DNA of 27,450 bases, taken from IMG/VR virus record IMGVR_UViG_3300032240_002430, positions 1 through 27,450 of that record; one strand, 5' to 3'. The DNA is from a virus. Position numbers and translations under genes: made by a program. The first letter of the stretch is position 1. Every line of letters begins with the position of its first letter. This document shows, piece after piece, positions 8,887-17,175 of this stretch. Under the pieces are notes generated by a model that worked only from the letters and a program-made list of their open reading frames with translations, did no database searches and was not told the origin of the DNA.

Positions 8887-9744
8887 ATGATGAGTTCATT
8901 GGACGCCGTATTGGCGCAGTACGAAAAATCACAACAAGCATCGGGCGGGGCCCAAAGTAAGATGTCGCAAGACGAAAGAATGAAGAAGTATTTCGCTTTA
9001 ATCTTAGGAGATAAAGAGAAATCAGGACAACGAAGAGTTCGTATCCTACCAACACCAGATGGTTCATCGCCATTCAAGGAAGCTTGGTACCACGAAATCC
9101 AAGTTGGTGGTCAATGGCAGAAGTTCTATGACCCAGGTAAAAATGACAACGAACGTTCACCTTTGAATGAGGTTTACGAAGAGTTAATGTCAACAGGAAA
9201 AGAATCTGATAAAGAATTGGCGAAACAATATAAGTCTCGTAAGTTTTATATCGTCAAAGTTATTGACCGTGACCACGAAGAGGACGGGCCAAAGTTTTGG
9301 AGATTCAAACACAATTATAAGAATGATGGTATCTTGGATAAAATCATTCCAATTTGGAGAAACAAAGGAGATGTTACCGACCCAACAAATGGCCGTGACT
9401 TAATCATTGAGTTGTCCAAAGCAAAGACTCCTAAAGGTAAGGAGTATACAACAGTATCAACTATCATGTACGAAGATGCGTCTCCTGTACATGCGGAACC
9501 AGCTCAAGCTAAAGCTTGGGTTGAAGATGAAATGACTTGGTTAGATGTTTATTCTAAAAAACCTGTTGATTATCTTGAAGCTATTGCTCGTGGTGAAACA
9601 CCAAAGTGGGATAGTGAAAAAGGTGGTTATGTTTATGAAAACAACACTGAAGAAACAACAATGATTGGAGGAGCGAAAACTGAAAAACCTGCATATCTTG
9701 ACCCACAAATGGATGATGAGCCTGCGGGAGATTTACCATTCTAA
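8887..9744 (+). CDS. 32: Single-stranded DNA-binding protein, T4 gp32-like
   Basis: A 285-residue protein, close to T4 gp32 (301). Residues about 34-75 match the start of the gp32 OB-fold core (a Lys-rich segment, then RRVRILPTPDG and an Ala-Trp-Tyr-His-Glu strand), and residues about 112-150 give the following Lys/Tyr strand and the FWRFKHNY element. The C-terminal 45 residues are acidic, as in gp32, where that tail recruits replication proteins. Two things are odd. There is not one cysteine, so the zinc site of T4 gp32 (one His, three Cys) is absent. The last residues are GDLPF, much like the DDDIPF-type tip of bacterial SSB. ATG codons at 8887 and 8890 are both possible starts. It is the first gene after the promoter at 8821 and has its own terminator, which fits the high-level expression needed for an SSB. 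Confidence 0.85.
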   Translation: MMSSLDAVLAQYEKSQQASGGAQSKMSQDERMKKYFALILGDKEKSGQRRVRILPTPDGSSPFKEAWYHEIQVGGQWQKFYDPGKNDNERSPLNEVYEELMSTGKESDKELAKQYKSRKFYIVKVIDRDHEEDGPKFWRFKHNYKNDGILDKIIPIWRNKGDVTDPTNGRDLIIELSKAKTPKGKEYTTVSTIMYEDASPVHAEPAQAKAWVEDEMTWLDVYSKKPVDYLEAIARGETPKWDSEKGGYVYENNTEETTMIGGAKTEKPAYLDPQMDDEPAGDLPF

Positions 9745-9750
9745 TATCAC

Positions 9751-9779
9751 GGGGTAGTGAATTACCTACCCCATTTTTT
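9751..9779 (+). terminator. Rho-independent terminator after the gp32-like gene
   Basis: GGGGTAG (9751-9757) pairs with CTACCCC (9766-9772) around an eight-base loop, followed by A and six Ts (9774-9779). It lies seven bases after the gp32 stop and 15 bases before uvsX. No obvious separate promoter is seen for uvsX, so this probably terminates only partly and keeps gp32 transcripts in excess over the downstream genes. Confidence 0.8.
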
Positions 9780-9793
9780 AAACAAACAAATAC

Positions 9794-10795
9794 ATGGCGA
9801 TTAAAAAAAACGACTTCAGTTCAGTAAAAAAGAAGTTCTCAACTTCGGCAAAATATAAACCTCAAAGGTTTTTTGATTTAGGACCTGACTTCCTAGATGC
9901 TGTAGGTTTACCTGGCCCTGCCATCGGACATTTAAATATGTTCCTTGGTCACTCGGATACAGGAAAGACGACGGCGTTAGTTAAATCGGCAGTTGATGCC
10001 CAAAAGAAAGGTATTTTACCTGTATTCATCATTACAGAGCAGAAGTGGTCTTTTGAACACGCTAAACTTATGGGTTTTGAATGTGAAGAAGTTGTTGACA
10101 AAGAAACAGGGGAATTAGATTGGGATGGATTTTACATCTTCAACAATAACTTTAGTTACATTGAACAAATTACCGACTACATCAACGAACTATTAGACGC
10201 TCAAGAGAAAGATGATATTCCTTACGATTTATTATTCCTTTGGGATTCAGTTGGTTCAGTTCCTTGTAAGATGACTTACGAAGGAAAAGGAGGTAAACAA
10301 CACAACGCATCTACCTTGGCTGACAAAATTGGTATGGGTATTAACCAAAGAATTTCAGGGTCTCGTAAATCTGACTCTAAATACGAAAATACCTTAATCA
10401 TTGTAAACCAACCATGGGTTGAGTTACCTGATAATCCTTTCGGACAACCGAAGATTAAAGCTAAAGGTGGAGAGGCCATTTGGTTAAACTCATCATTAGT
10501 ATTCTTATTTGGTAACCAAAAAGGTGCGGGTACAAACAAGATTACAGCAACTAAAGACAAACGAAGTGTCAAGTTTGCAATCAGAACAAAAGTTTCTGTT
10601 ATGAAAAACCACATCAATGGATTGGGTTATGAAGACGGAAAGATTATTGTTACACCGCACGGATTCTTGGCGGGTAAAGAAGCATCTGAAGAGAAAGCTT
10701 CAATTGAAAATTACAAAAAAGAATATGCTGACTATTGGAAAGATATCATTGGTACAGATGGTGACTTTACTCTAAAAGAAGAAAAAGAAGATTAG
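9794..10795 (+). CDS. uvsX: RecA-like recombinase, UvsX family
   Basis: A 333-residue ATP-dependent strand-exchange protein (T4 UvsX has 391 residues, E. coli RecA 353). The Walker A motif is GHSDTGKT at residues 52-59. A hydrophobic Walker B strand, LLFLWDS, lies around 146-152. The Asn-Gln of RecA motif 3 is at 205-206 in LIIVNQPW, and the Lys-x-Lys-Gly-Gly-Glu-Ala loop (about 222-228) corresponds to the RecA Gly-Gly segment before the next core strand. A catalytic Glu is plausible at 82 in ITEQKW. The C-terminus is acidic and Lys/Glu-rich. It lies between the ssDNA-binding protein it works with and the FEN nuclease, as expected for recombination-dependent replication. The ATG at 9794 is the first in frame after the terminator and has no Shine-Dalgarno. 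UvsX rather than host-type RecA is inferred from the T4-like context. Confidence 0.87.
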   Translation: MAIKKNDFSSVKKKFSTSAKYKPQRFFDLGPDFLDAVGLPGPAIGHLNMFLGHSDTGKTTALVKSAVDAQKKGILPVFIITEQKWSFEHAKLMGFECEEVVDKETGELDWDGFYIFNNNFSYIEQITDYINELLDAQEKDDIPYDLLFLWDSVGSVPCKMTYEGKGGKQHNASTLADKIGMGINQRISGSRKSDSKYENTLIIVNQPWVELPDNPFGQPKIKAKGGEAIWLNSSLVFLFGNQKGAGTNKITATKDKRSVKFAIRTKVSVMKNHINGLGYEDGKIIVTPHGFLAGKEASEEKASIENYKKEYADYWKDIIGTDGDFTLKEEKED

Positions 10796-10825
10796 TTTAT
10801 TTGTTTCACATTTTAAATCACTGTT

Positions 10826-11827
10826 GTGATTAAGACATTATTAGTTGACGGAGACAATCTATTTAAGATTGGATTTCATGGGGTTAGGGACTTGTATAAC
10901 GAAGGAAATCATGTGGGTGGAGTGTATCACTTCATTAACATATTACGTAAGTTCTTAGAGGAACATAATCACGATAAGGTGGTTGTGTTTTGGGATGGGG
11001 AGTCAAACTCTTCAATGAGAAAGACAATCTATCCACAATATAAGACAAACCGACGCCAAGATATGAACGAATTCAAATACGAGTCGTATCTGCAACAGAA
11101 AGCAAGGGTTAAACAATACCTTGAAGAAATATTTGTGAGACAAATAGAGATGGTAAACAATGAGGCTGATGACCTCATTGCTCACTATTGCAAAATTTCA
11201 ACAGAAGAGCAGATTATCGTTTTTTCAAGTGATAAAGACCTTACCCAATTAATTTCGGAGAATGTAACCATATATTCCCCTATCCACAAACAATACTATA
11301 AGGATGGGGATATGATTACAATTAACAAAGTGGAAATCCCCCACTACAATGTTCTATTGTGTAAAATCTTTACAGGGGACAAGTCGGACAATATAGATGG
11401 TATTGAAGGACTTGGTGAAAAAACATTGGTCAAATTATTTCCTGAAGTGCTGGTTAAATCCTGCACTACACACGAATTATTGGATAATGCTCGAATTATC
11501 CAACAAAAGAAAAAGTCCAAGGTGTTAGATAATATTTTGACAGGACGGACAAAAAGCGGTATATTTGGAGAAGTATTTTATTCACAAAATAAAAGAATTG
11601 TTGATTTATCTAACCCATTAATAACATATGAAGGAAAAGAATTAGTAGAACAAATCCAAACCGATACTATAGACCCTACAGATAGGGGATACAAAAACTT
11701 AATGAGGATGATGATGGAAGACGGACTCTTTAAGTATCTACCCAAAGACAATGAAGCTTGGGTTGATTTTTTGAAACCATTTATGAAACTAACAAGAAAA
11801 GAAAAAAGAAATATTAATAAAAATTAA
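10826..11827 (+). CDS. rnh: 5'-3' exonuclease / RNase H of the FEN family (T4 Rnh-like), GTG start
   Basis: A 333-residue flap nuclease (T4 RNase H has 305) that removes RNA primers from Okazaki fragments. The acidic metal-binding set is complete: Asp8 and Asp10 in LLVDGDN, Asp57 in VVFWDG, Glu113, Asp115 and Asp116 in NNEADD, Asp136 and Asp138 in SSDKDL, and Asp185 and Asp188 in GDKSDNIDGI. The helix-hairpin-helix follows as GLGEKT (residues 195-200). The basic arch segment is present as IYPQYKTNR (68-76). The GTG at 10826 is chosen because it puts the first catalytic Asp at residue 8, the usual place; the next in-frame Met codon would delete it. It lies 30 bases after uvsX and 4 bases before the next gene, so it is in the same operon. 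Confidence 0.9.
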   Translation: MIKTLLVDGDNLFKIGFHGVRDLYNEGNHVGGVYHFINILRKFLEEHNHDKVVVFWDGESNSSMRKTIYPQYKTNRRQDMNEFKYESYLQQKARVKQYLEEIFVRQIEMVNNEADDLIAHYCKISTEEQIIVFSSDKDLTQLISENVTIYSPIHKQYYKDGDMITINKVEIPHYNVLLCKIFTGDKSDNIDGIEGLGEKTLVKLFPEVLVKSCTTHELLDNARIIQQKKKSKVLDNILTGRTKSGIFGEVFYSQNKRIVDLSNPLITYEGKELVEQIQTDTIDPTDRGYKNLMRMMMEDGLFKYLPKDNEAWVDFLKPFMKLTRKEKRNINKN

Positions 11828-11831
11828 AATT

Positions 11832-12284
11832 ATGAGAGAACAAGACAGCACCAAGATGGAATTCTTAATGACGTTGAACGACAACATCGTTGTACAACGA
11901 TTCTTCAACGTAAGAGGATACAATCCGAAGGCAAAGAATTCTGTGAATTTCTATGAGTACATCAAGGCAATCACAAATGAACTTCAATACTATTTGAAGA
12001 TGAAAACTGTTACCTATATGATAGATAACAAAGAGGCAATTTATGATGACCATTCTATTATGGAAACATCTTTTACTGACGGACCTGAAGACTTCAACAT
12101 TTATATCAAAGTTGGAGAGCAGACAATTTGTCATAGAGCATTTGATGGAAAAAATTTTCCACCAAAAGTACGTTATACAGTTGATGTAAGACCTTTTTTA
12201 AAAGATGTGTTACGAGAATTGACTGACATTTTTTCATCTTCAAAATTAAGTTTCAGATATTTGGACTTTGACTTGAGTAAGTAA
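11832..12284 (+). CDS. Unknown 150-residue protein of the replication cassette
   Basis: The product is not recognised. It is a soluble mixed-charge protein with one amphipathic helix around residues 39-56, a beta-rich middle and a helical C-terminal part ending in an aromatic-acidic tail (RYLDFDLSK). No catalytic motif, zinc site, signal peptide or membrane segment is visible. The ATG at 11832 lies in AAAATTATGA, the same ten bases that surround the starts of the gp32-like and nrdA genes, which supports the start. It sits four bases after the FEN nuclease and 34 bases before the helicase. Co-transcription with replication genes suggests a replisome accessory role such as helicase loader or clamp partner, but no sequence feature confirms that. 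It is shorter than T4 gp59 (217) and shows no match that I can see. Confidence 0.75.
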   Translation: MREQDSTKMEFLMTLNDNIVVQRFFNVRGYNPKAKNSVNFYEYIKAITNELQYYLKMKTVTYMIDNKEAIYDDHSIMETSFTDGPEDFNIYIKVGEQTICHRAFDGKNFPPKVRYTVDVRPFLKDVLRELTDIFSSSKLSFRYLDFDLSK

Positions 12285-12318
12285 ATATTTAATAAAACAC
12301 AGGGGCAAACAATACTAT

Positions 12319-13695
12319 ATGAACAAGAATTTTGAATACTTAGGGAACACTTTTCAACTACAATTATTAAACCAACTTATTATAGATAGAGAATTTTCAT
12401 CATCAATTATGGATGTCATTGAAAGTTCATATTTTGACAACAAATATTTCAAAATCATCTTACAGATGACTAAAGAATATTATGTTAAGTATGAGTCTAC
12501 GCCTAACTTTGATACTTTGGAACAGATTGTAAAATCTGAAATTTCTCAAGAACTTGTTGCTAAGATTGTACTTGACACTTTGAAACAAGTTAAGGATGCA
12601 CCATTTGAAGGAAGTATATTTGTTCAAGAAAAGGCCTTGAAGTTTTGTAAACAACAAGAACTTCAGAAGGCTATGGATAGAGCTCAGAAAATTATTAATG
12701 AAGGAGACTTTGAGTCATACGATAAAGTTGAAGGACTTGTTCGTGAGGCATTACAAGTTGGAGAAAGAGATACAGGTTTAACCAATATTTTTTCCAACCT
12801 TGATAGTGTATTAGATGAGGATTTTAGACACCCAATTGCGATTGGTATACCTGGTATAGACAAACTACTTAAAGGTGGACTGGCGAAGGGGGAAATTGGT
12901 GTAATCTTGGCACCTACAGGTGTTGGTAAGACAACCATTTTGACTAAGATTGCAAACACAGCATTTAACCTTGGTTATAATGTTCTTCAGATATTTTTTG
13001 AGGACAACCCTAAAATTGTTCAAAGAAAACACTTTACCCTTTGGACAGGGATTGAACCTGATAACTTGGTTATTCACAAAGAAGAAGTTATGAGTAAGAT
13101 TGCTGAGATTCAGAATACAATGAAGAACGAGTTAATTTTAAAGAAGTTACCATCAGATTCAATGTCTATGTCTCAAATCAAAAATCAGGTTAGAAAAATG
13201 ATTGCCGATGGTACAAAAATTGATTTAATTCTTTTAGACTATATTGATTGTGTGGTACCTGAGAGTACAAGTAAGGACGAGTGGAAAGCTGAAGGTTCAG
13301 TAATGAGAGGGTTTGAAGCAATGTGTCATGAATTGTCTTTGGTGGGTTGGACAGCAACCCAAGGTAATAGGTCTTCAATTTCATCAGAAGTTGTAACTAC
13401 AGACCAAATGGGTGGGTCCATTAAGAAAGCCCAAGTAGGTCACGTAATCATATCGGTGGCTAAAACTTTACAACAAAAGGAAATGAACTTAGCGACAATT
13501 GCAATCACCAAGTCAAGAATCGGTAAAGATGGTGTTGTGTTTGAAAACTGTAAGTTCAACAATGAACTTTTGGAGATTGACACAGAGAGTTCAGTAACAT
13601 TCTTAGGTTTTGAGGAACAACAAGAGGAAAGAAAAAGAGATAGAGTTAAGGAGTTGTTAGAAAAAAGAAAAGAAAGAGAAGAAAAAAAATCGTAA
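12319..13695 (+). CDS. 41: Replicative DNA helicase, DnaB family, T4 gp41-like
   Basis: A 458-residue hexameric replicative helicase, close to T4 gp41 (475). Residues 1-150 are the helical N-terminal collar domain. The RecA-like motor begins near 175 with GIPGIDKLLKGGLAKGE, has Walker A APTGVGKT at 198-205, a Glu in FFEDN at 226-230 that fits motif 1a, Walker B LILLDYID at 303-310, and the Gln of motif 3 in TATQGNRSS at 345-353. The C-terminal 40 residues are highly charged Glu/Arg/Lys and probably helical. Motor and collar are uninterrupted, so no intein is present. It follows the unknown 150-residue gene by 34 bases and precedes nrdB by 21. The matching primase (gp61 type) is not in the window. 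Confidence 0.9.
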   Translation: MNKNFEYLGNTFQLQLLNQLIIDREFSSSIMDVIESSYFDNKYFKIILQMTKEYYVKYESTPNFDTLEQIVKSEISQELVAKIVLDTLKQVKDAPFEGSIFVQEKALKFCKQQELQKAMDRAQKIINEGDFESYDKVEGLVREALQVGERDTGLTNIFSNLDSVLDEDFRHPIAIGIPGIDKLLKGGLAKGEIGVILAPTGVGKTTILTKIANTAFNLGYNVLQIFFEDNPKIVQRKHFTLWTGIEPDNLVIHKEEVMSKIAEIQNTMKNELILKKLPSDSMSMSQIKNQVRKMIADGTKIDLILLDYIDCVVPESTSKDEWKAEGSVMRGFEAMCHELSLVGWTATQGNRSSISSEVVTTDQMGGSIKKAQVGHVIISVAKTLQQKEMNLATIAITKSRIGKDGVVFENCKFNNELLEIDTESSVTFLGFEEQQEERKRDRVKELLEKRKEREEKKS

Positions 13696-13716
13696 CAAAA
13701 AAACAAAAAAATTAAT

Positions 13717-14664
13717 ATGGAAAAAATTTTAGTAGAAAATCCTAATAGGTTTGTAATATTTCCTATTCAACACGATGACATTTGGGAGTTTTATAAAATG
13801 CACCAAGCTGCGTTTTGGACGGCAGAGGAAATAGATTTAACAGAAGATATCAGAGATTGGAGTAATCTCTCAGAAAATGAACAATACTTTATTAAGAACA
13901 TTTTATCGTTCTTTGCGGCATCTGATGGTATTGTGAATGAAAATTTGGCAGAGAACTTCTATAGAGAAGTCCAATATCCTGAAGCTAAATTCTTTTATGG
14001 CATGCAATTGGCTATGGAAAATATTCATAGTTTAATGTATTCACTTTTAATTGATACATACATTTCAAGCGAAGATGAGAAGAATAAATGTTTTACGGCT
14101 TTAGACAATTTACCTGCAGTACAAAAGAAAGCTAAGTGGGCTTTGGATTGGATTGAAAATGCTTCATTCCAAGAAAGATTAGTTGCTTTTGCGGCTGTTG
14201 AAGGTATTTTCTTTTCAGGGTCATTCTGTTCAATCTTTTGGTTGAAATCAAGAGGTATTATGCAAGGGTTATGTAATGCGAACACTTTAATTTTTAAAGA
14301 TGAAAACTTACATTGTGATTTTGCAATCCACTTGTTAAACAATCACGTTGAAAATAAACCAAGTGAAAAAAGAATTAGAGAAATCCTTTTATCTGCTTTA
14401 GAAATTGAAAAAGAATTTATAACTGAATCATTACCTGTATCACTTATTGGTATGAATTCAAACTTAATGAAACAATATCTTGAGTTTGTTGTTGATGGAC
14501 TTTTACTTAAATTTGGTTGTAAAAAAGAATTTAATGTTGAACAACCATTTAAATTCATGGAGCAAATTGCTATTGAAACAAAAGGTAACTTCTTTGAGGG
14601 AAGAACAGTAGAATACCAAAAGGCTAAATTAAACGAGGCAATTTCATTTGTCGACGATTTTTAA
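13717..14664 (+). CDS. nrdB: Ribonucleoside-diphosphate reductase class Ia, small (beta/R2) subunit
   Basis: A 315-residue R2 protein that holds the di-iron/tyrosyl-radical cofactor for NDP reduction. All expected metal ligands are visible: Asp40 (WTAEEID), Glu101 and His104 (MENIH), Glu162 (AAVEG), and Glu196 and His199 (DENLH). The radical Tyr is present at 108 (SLMY). The long motifs [13 protein letters not shown] (65-77) and [10 protein letters not shown] (161-170), and the C-terminal VDDF, are nearly the same as in the vertebrate type of R2 and unlike the E. coli type. The C-terminal peptide docks on the large subunit. It sits 21 bases after the helicase and 12 bases before nrdA. The order is nrdB then nrdA, opposite to T4. 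The gene is continuous, without the group I intron known from T4 nrdB. Confidence 0.95.
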   Translation: MEKILVENPNRFVIFPIQHDDIWEFYKMHQAAFWTAEEIDLTEDIRDWSNLSENEQYFIKNILSFFAASDGIVNENLAENFYREVQYPEAKFFYGMQLAMENIHSLMYSLLIDTYISSEDEKNKCFTALDNLPAVQKKAKWALDWIENASFQERLVAFAAVEGIFFSGSFCSIFWLKSRGIMQGLCNANTLIFKDENLHCDFAIHLLNNHVENKPSEKRIREILLSALEIEKEFITESLPVSLIGMNSNLMKQYLEFVVDGLLLKFGCKKEFNVEQPFKFMEQIAIETKGNFFEGRTVEYQKAKLNEAISFVDDF

Positions 14665-14676
14665 TATTATAAAATT

Positions 14677-17103
14677 ATGATGTCATTAAAGATTAAAAAA
14701 AGAGGAGGAGAAGATGTTGTGTTTAATCCACAAAAAATTTATAACAGAATTAAAAAAGCTGCGAAAGGGTTAAGTGTAAACTCTGATGAAATTTTCATCA
14801 AAGTAATTACATCAATTCCAACTGAGGGGTTTGTAACCACTAAAGAATTAGATAAATTAGTATGTGAGATTGCAGCTTCATATACAGGTAGTCATTACGA
14901 CTATTCAAGATTATCTTCTTCGGTTGCAATATCTTCGTACCATAAAGAAACTGACCCAAGTTTCTCAAATACAATGCATATGTTACACGTTGACGGTGTT
15001 GTTCATGACAAACTTATAGAAATCATTGAAAGATATGGGGCGGATAAGATAGATGTGGTTATCAATCATGAGAATGATTATAATTTTGATTATTTTGCAT
15101 GGCGTTCATTAACTGAAATGTACTTGTTGAAACTACCTAATGGTAAAGTTGTTGAAAGACCACAACATATGTATATGAGAGTTGCTTTATGGGTAACTAA
15201 TACATTTGAGGAGGCGGTTGAGTATTACAAGTCATTGTCTGACCAACTAATTTCTAAAGCAACTCCAATTATGATTAACTCGGGAACTAAAGTTCCTCAG
15301 TTGGCTTCTTGTGTGTTACATTATAATAATTCAGATTCTCGTGATGGATTATTAAAAACCTTGAGTGATATTTCAACATATTCTTCAGACGCAGCGGGTA
15401 TTGGTTTATCAATGTCTAACATCAGAAGTAAGGAAAGTAGAATTAATAGTTCGGGAGGATTTGCTGGTGGTTTATTAAAATACTTAAAGATTGTTAATGA
15501 GTCATTAAGATTCTTCAATCAACAAGGTAGAAGACCTGGTAGTGCGGCTATCTATATCGAACCTTGGCACAAAGATATATTTGACTTACTTGACATTAAG
15601 AAGAATACAGGTAAAGATGAATTAAGAGCTCGTGATTTATTCACAGCACTATGGATTCCTGATAACTTCATGAGAGCGGTTAAAGAAAATGCTGATTGGT
15701 ACTTATTCTGTCCAAACGATATCCTTAAAGCTGGTATTAAACCATTACAAGAGTGTTATGGTGATGAGTACGAAGAAAATTATAATAAAGCAGTACAAAT
15801 GGGTCTTGGTAAGAAAGTTAAAGCTCAAGAAATTTGGACTAAAGTAATTGAGTCACAAGTTGAGACTGGTGTACCTTATTTATGTTCCAAAGACAGTGCA
15901 AATAAGAAGACCAATCATCAAAACATTGGAGTTATAAAACAATCAAATCTTTGTAATGAGATTTACCAATTTACTGACGAAGAAACAACAGCTATCTGTA
16001 CATTATCTTCAATTGTATTAAAGAACTTTATTAAAGAAGGTAAATTTGATTATACATTATTGATTAACGAAACTAAAAAAGTAGTTAGAGCTTTGAACAA
16101 TGTTGTTGATATCAATAGTTACTCAACTGAAAAAGGATTAAAAGGTGGATTAGAACAAAGAGCAATTGCTATTGGTGTTCAGGGTCTTGCTGACGTATTC
16201 TTTTTGATGGACTATGTTTTTACATCTGAAGAAGCAAAAACTTTAAATAAGAATATTTTTGAAGCTATCTACTACGCAGCTATTTTTGAAAGTAATGATT
16301 TATGTAAGAGAGGTGTTAAACAACCATATAAATTCTTTGAAGGGTCACCAATGTCACAAGGTATTTTCCAATTTGACATGTGGGGATTAAATGAATCTGA
16401 TTTATTCTTAGATTGGGCTTCATTAAAAGAAGATGTTAAAAAGTATGGTGTATGTAACTCTTTATTCACTGCTCAGATGCCAGTTGCATCATCTGCTAAG
16501 ATTACAGGTTCATTTGAAATGACTGAACCAGCTCACTCGGCGTTATTTAATAGACGTGTTGTTGGTGGTGAAATCTTAATTGTTAACAAGTATTTGATTA
16601 ATGATTTTGAAAAACTTGGAATTTGGAGTGAAGATTTGAAAAATGAAATCATTATGAATGAAGGGTCAATTCAAAATGTTAACTTCAATAACTATCTTGA
16701 CACTGAAGATAAGAACTACGCTAAAAAGGTTAAGAGAATTGAACATTTGATTAATAAGTACAAAACTATTTGGGAGATTTCTCAGAGAGAACTTATTGAT
16801 ATGGCGGCAGAAAGAGCACCATTTGTAGACCAATCACAATCAATGAACATATATATGTCAAATCCAACGTTGTCAAAGATTACATCTTCACACTTCCATT
16901 CGTGGGAAAAAGGATTAAAGACTTTATGTTACTACGTTAGAACTAAAGCAATTTCAACAGGAGCTAAACACTTAGCGTTAGACTTGTCTAAGGTTGAAAA
17001 ACAAGGTCAAAAGATTGAAACACCAAAAGTAGATTACCTTGAAACGGGTTTAACCCAAAAACCTGAAGATAGTCCATTTGAGTGTTTTGGATGTTCAGCT
17101 TAA
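14677..17103 (+). CDS. nrdA: Ribonucleoside-diphosphate reductase class Ia, large (alpha/R1) subunit
   Basis: An 808-residue R1 protein. An ATP-cone is present at residues about 4-92 (a Lys-Arg-Gly-Gly start and a long helix at 20-30), so allosteric activity control is probably retained. The active-site Cys pair is Cys212 (PQLASC) and Cys441 (AICTLSS); the thiyl-radical Cys is 426 with Asn424 and Glu428 (NLCNE). Radical-transfer Tyr-Tyr lies near the C-terminus in LCYYVRT. The C-terminal reducing pair is Cys803 and Cys806 (ECFGC), which is re-reduced by thioredoxin or glutaredoxin; no such gene is in the window, so the phage may encode it elsewhere or use that of the host. ATG codons at 14677 and 14680 are both possible. 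This is the last gene of the cassette, followed by the terminator at 17111. No intein or intron interrupts it. Confidence 0.95.
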   Translation: MMSLKIKKRGGEDVVFNPQKIYNRIKKAAKGLSVNSDEIFIKVITSIPTEGFVTTKELDKLVCEIAASYTGSHYDYSRLSSSVAISSYHKETDPSFSNTMHMLHVDGVVHDKLIEIIERYGADKIDVVINHENDYNFDYFAWRSLTEMYLLKLPNGKVVERPQHMYMRVALWVTNTFEEAVEYYKSLSDQLISKATPIMINSGTKVPQLASCVLHYNNSDSRDGLLKTLSDISTYSSDAAGIGLSMSNIRSKESRINSSGGFAGGLLKYLKIVNESLRFFNQQGRRPGSAAIYIEPWHKDIFDLLDIKKNTGKDELRARDLFTALWIPDNFMRAVKENADWYLFCPNDILKAGIKPLQECYGDEYEENYNKAVQMGLGKKVKAQEIWTKVIESQVETGVPYLCSKDSANKKTNHQNIGVIKQSNLCNEIYQFTDEETTAICTLSSIVLKNFIKEGKFDYTLLINETKKVVRALNNVVDINSYSTEKGLKGGLEQRAIAIGVQGLADVFFLMDYVFTSEEAKTLNKNIFEAIYYAAIFESNDLCKRGVKQPYKFFEGSPMSQGIFQFDMWGLNESDLFLDWASLKEDVKKYGVCNSLFTAQMPVASSAKITGSFEMTEPAHSALFNRRVVGGEILIVNKYLINDFEKLGIWSEDLKNEIIMNEGSIQNVNFNNYLDTEDKNYAKKVKRIEHLINKYKTIWEISQRELIDMAAERAPFVDQSQSMNIYMSNPTLSKITSSHFHSWEKGLKTLCYYVRTKAISTGAKHLALDLSKVEKQGQKIETPKVDYLETGLTQKPEDSPFECFGCSA

Positions 17104-17110
17104 AATAATT

Positions 17111-17146
17111 AATAATCCCGACTAATAATCGGGATTATTTGTTTTT
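17111..17146 (+). terminator. Rho-independent terminator closing the replication cassette
   Basis: An 11-bp perfect stem, AATAATCCCGA (17111-17121) with TCGGGATTATT (17129-17139), has a seven-base loop and is followed by TGTTTTT. It begins seven bases after the nrdA stop and separates nrdA from the next block of baseplate genes. Confidence 0.85.
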
Positions 17147-17149
17147 ATG

Positions 17150-17157
17150 TATTTATA
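17150..17157 (+). promoter_or_regulatory. TATTTATA octamer upstream of the gp25 gene (candidate late promoter element)
   Basis: TATTTATA lies 29 bases before the gp25-like ATG and right after the terminator, a place where a new late promoter is expected. It is the same octamer as at 7850. The evidence is recurrence and position only. Confidence 0.4.
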
Positions 17158-17175
17158 AGAAAAAGTAGGATAGTA

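Noticed and set aside
10796-10825. Bacteroidota promoter with TTTATTTG before the FEN nuclease gene
   Set aside because: The -7 element lacks the TA at its first positions, and there is no TTTG at the right distance upstream.
13717-17103. Group I intron or intein in the reductase genes, as known in T4-like phages
   Set aside because: Both frames are continuous, and all catalytic motifs follow at normal spacing.
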